Shown here in pieces: positions 5,576 to 5,683 of a stretch of DNA of 5,683 nt (within the stretch, counting starts at the first letter, position 1; every line of letters begins with the position of its first letter). Below the pieces are notes generated by a model. The model saw only the letters and a list, made by a program, of their open reading frames with translations, ran no database searches and had not been told where the DNA came from. The DNA comes from Clostridiales bacterium UBA1446. GTDB taxonomy: Bacteria; Bacillota; Clostridia; Oscillospirales; Oscillospiraceae. The DNA lies in assembly GCA_002329245.1 (NCBI GenBank), contig DCTG01000195.1:25045-30727 (forward strand), given 5' to 3'. Position numbers and translations under genes: made by a program.

Positions 5576-5683
5576 ATGTACAACATCTTGATCTGCGACG
5601 ATGAAAAGGACATTGTCTCCGCGCTGAAAATCTATCTCTCCTCCGAAGGCTACCGTACCTTTGAGGCCGGCAGCGGCACCGAG
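5576..5683 (+). CDS. OmpR/VanR-like response regulator, N-terminus (partial)
   Basis: The first 36 codons of a receiver domain, cut by the right edge. It begins MYNILICDDEKDIV, with the acidic pair D8-D9 that coordinates magnesium in receiver domains, followed by an amphipathic first helix and the SSEGY turn. The wording closely resembles OmpR/VanR-type regulators of Firmicutes, which usually have a winged-helix output domain and a sensor kinase gene next to them; both would lie beyond the window. The phosphoacceptor aspartate and output domain are not visible, so the subfamily is inferred. The ATG is secured by GGGAGGTGA (5563-5571), four bases upstream. It is divergent from the AraC-type gene and has its own promoter and repeats. 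Confidence 0.85.
   Translation, partial: MYNILICDDEKDIVSALKIYLSSEGYRTFEAGSGTE

Overview
The window reads as chromosome of a motile, flagellated Gram-positive anaerobe of the Firmicutes, most likely class Clostridia. Reasons: strong GGAGG-type ribosome binding sites before most genes, use of TTG and GTG starts, a CheC/CheD-type chemotaxis system (absent from enteric bacteria), single-domain CheY, a clostridial-style CheA with a P2 domain, and a VanR/OmpR-like response regulator. Base composition looks moderately GC-rich in genes with AT-rich promoter islands, which would suit an Oscillospiraceae/Ruminococcaceae-like genome; that placement is inference.

Layout. (1) Positions 1-486, minus strand: the first 162 codons of a protein that looks like the N-terminal part of a Firmicutes FliK-like (flagellar hook-length control) protein; it runs off the left edge. 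(2) 487-769: a divergent intergenic region with a possible sigma-28-like promoter on the minus strand and two hairpins in the leader of the minus-strand gene. (3) 770-4319, plus strand: a compact operon cheC-cheD-cheY-cheA, closed by a strong hairpin terminator at 4347-4385 that also serves the convergent gene. (4) 4408-5343, minus strand: an AraC-type regulator with a C-terminal GyrI-like effector-binding domain, with a well-formed SigA promoter at 5418-5446. (5) 5500-5683, plus strand: promoter and first 36 codons of an OmpR/VanR-like response regulator, cut by the right edge.

How the genes work together. CheA autophosphorylates in response to receptors and passes phosphate to CheY, which acts on the flagellar switch. 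CheC dephosphorylates CheY-P, and CheD deamidates receptor glutamines; CheC and CheD bind each other, giving feedback from CheY-P onto receptor activity. The operon therefore holds one excitation branch and one adaptation branch. No receptor, cheW, cheB or cheR lies in the window. The AraC/GyrI-like gene and the two-component gene belong to separate, divergent transcription units and probably serve small-molecule or envelope sensing rather than motility.

I see no clear evidence of a wholly new system. The points most worth a second look are an internal ribosome binding site plus ATG at the domain boundary of the AraC/GyrI-like protein, the structured leader of the FliK-like gene, the repeat-based operator before the response regulator, and the TTG start of cheC.
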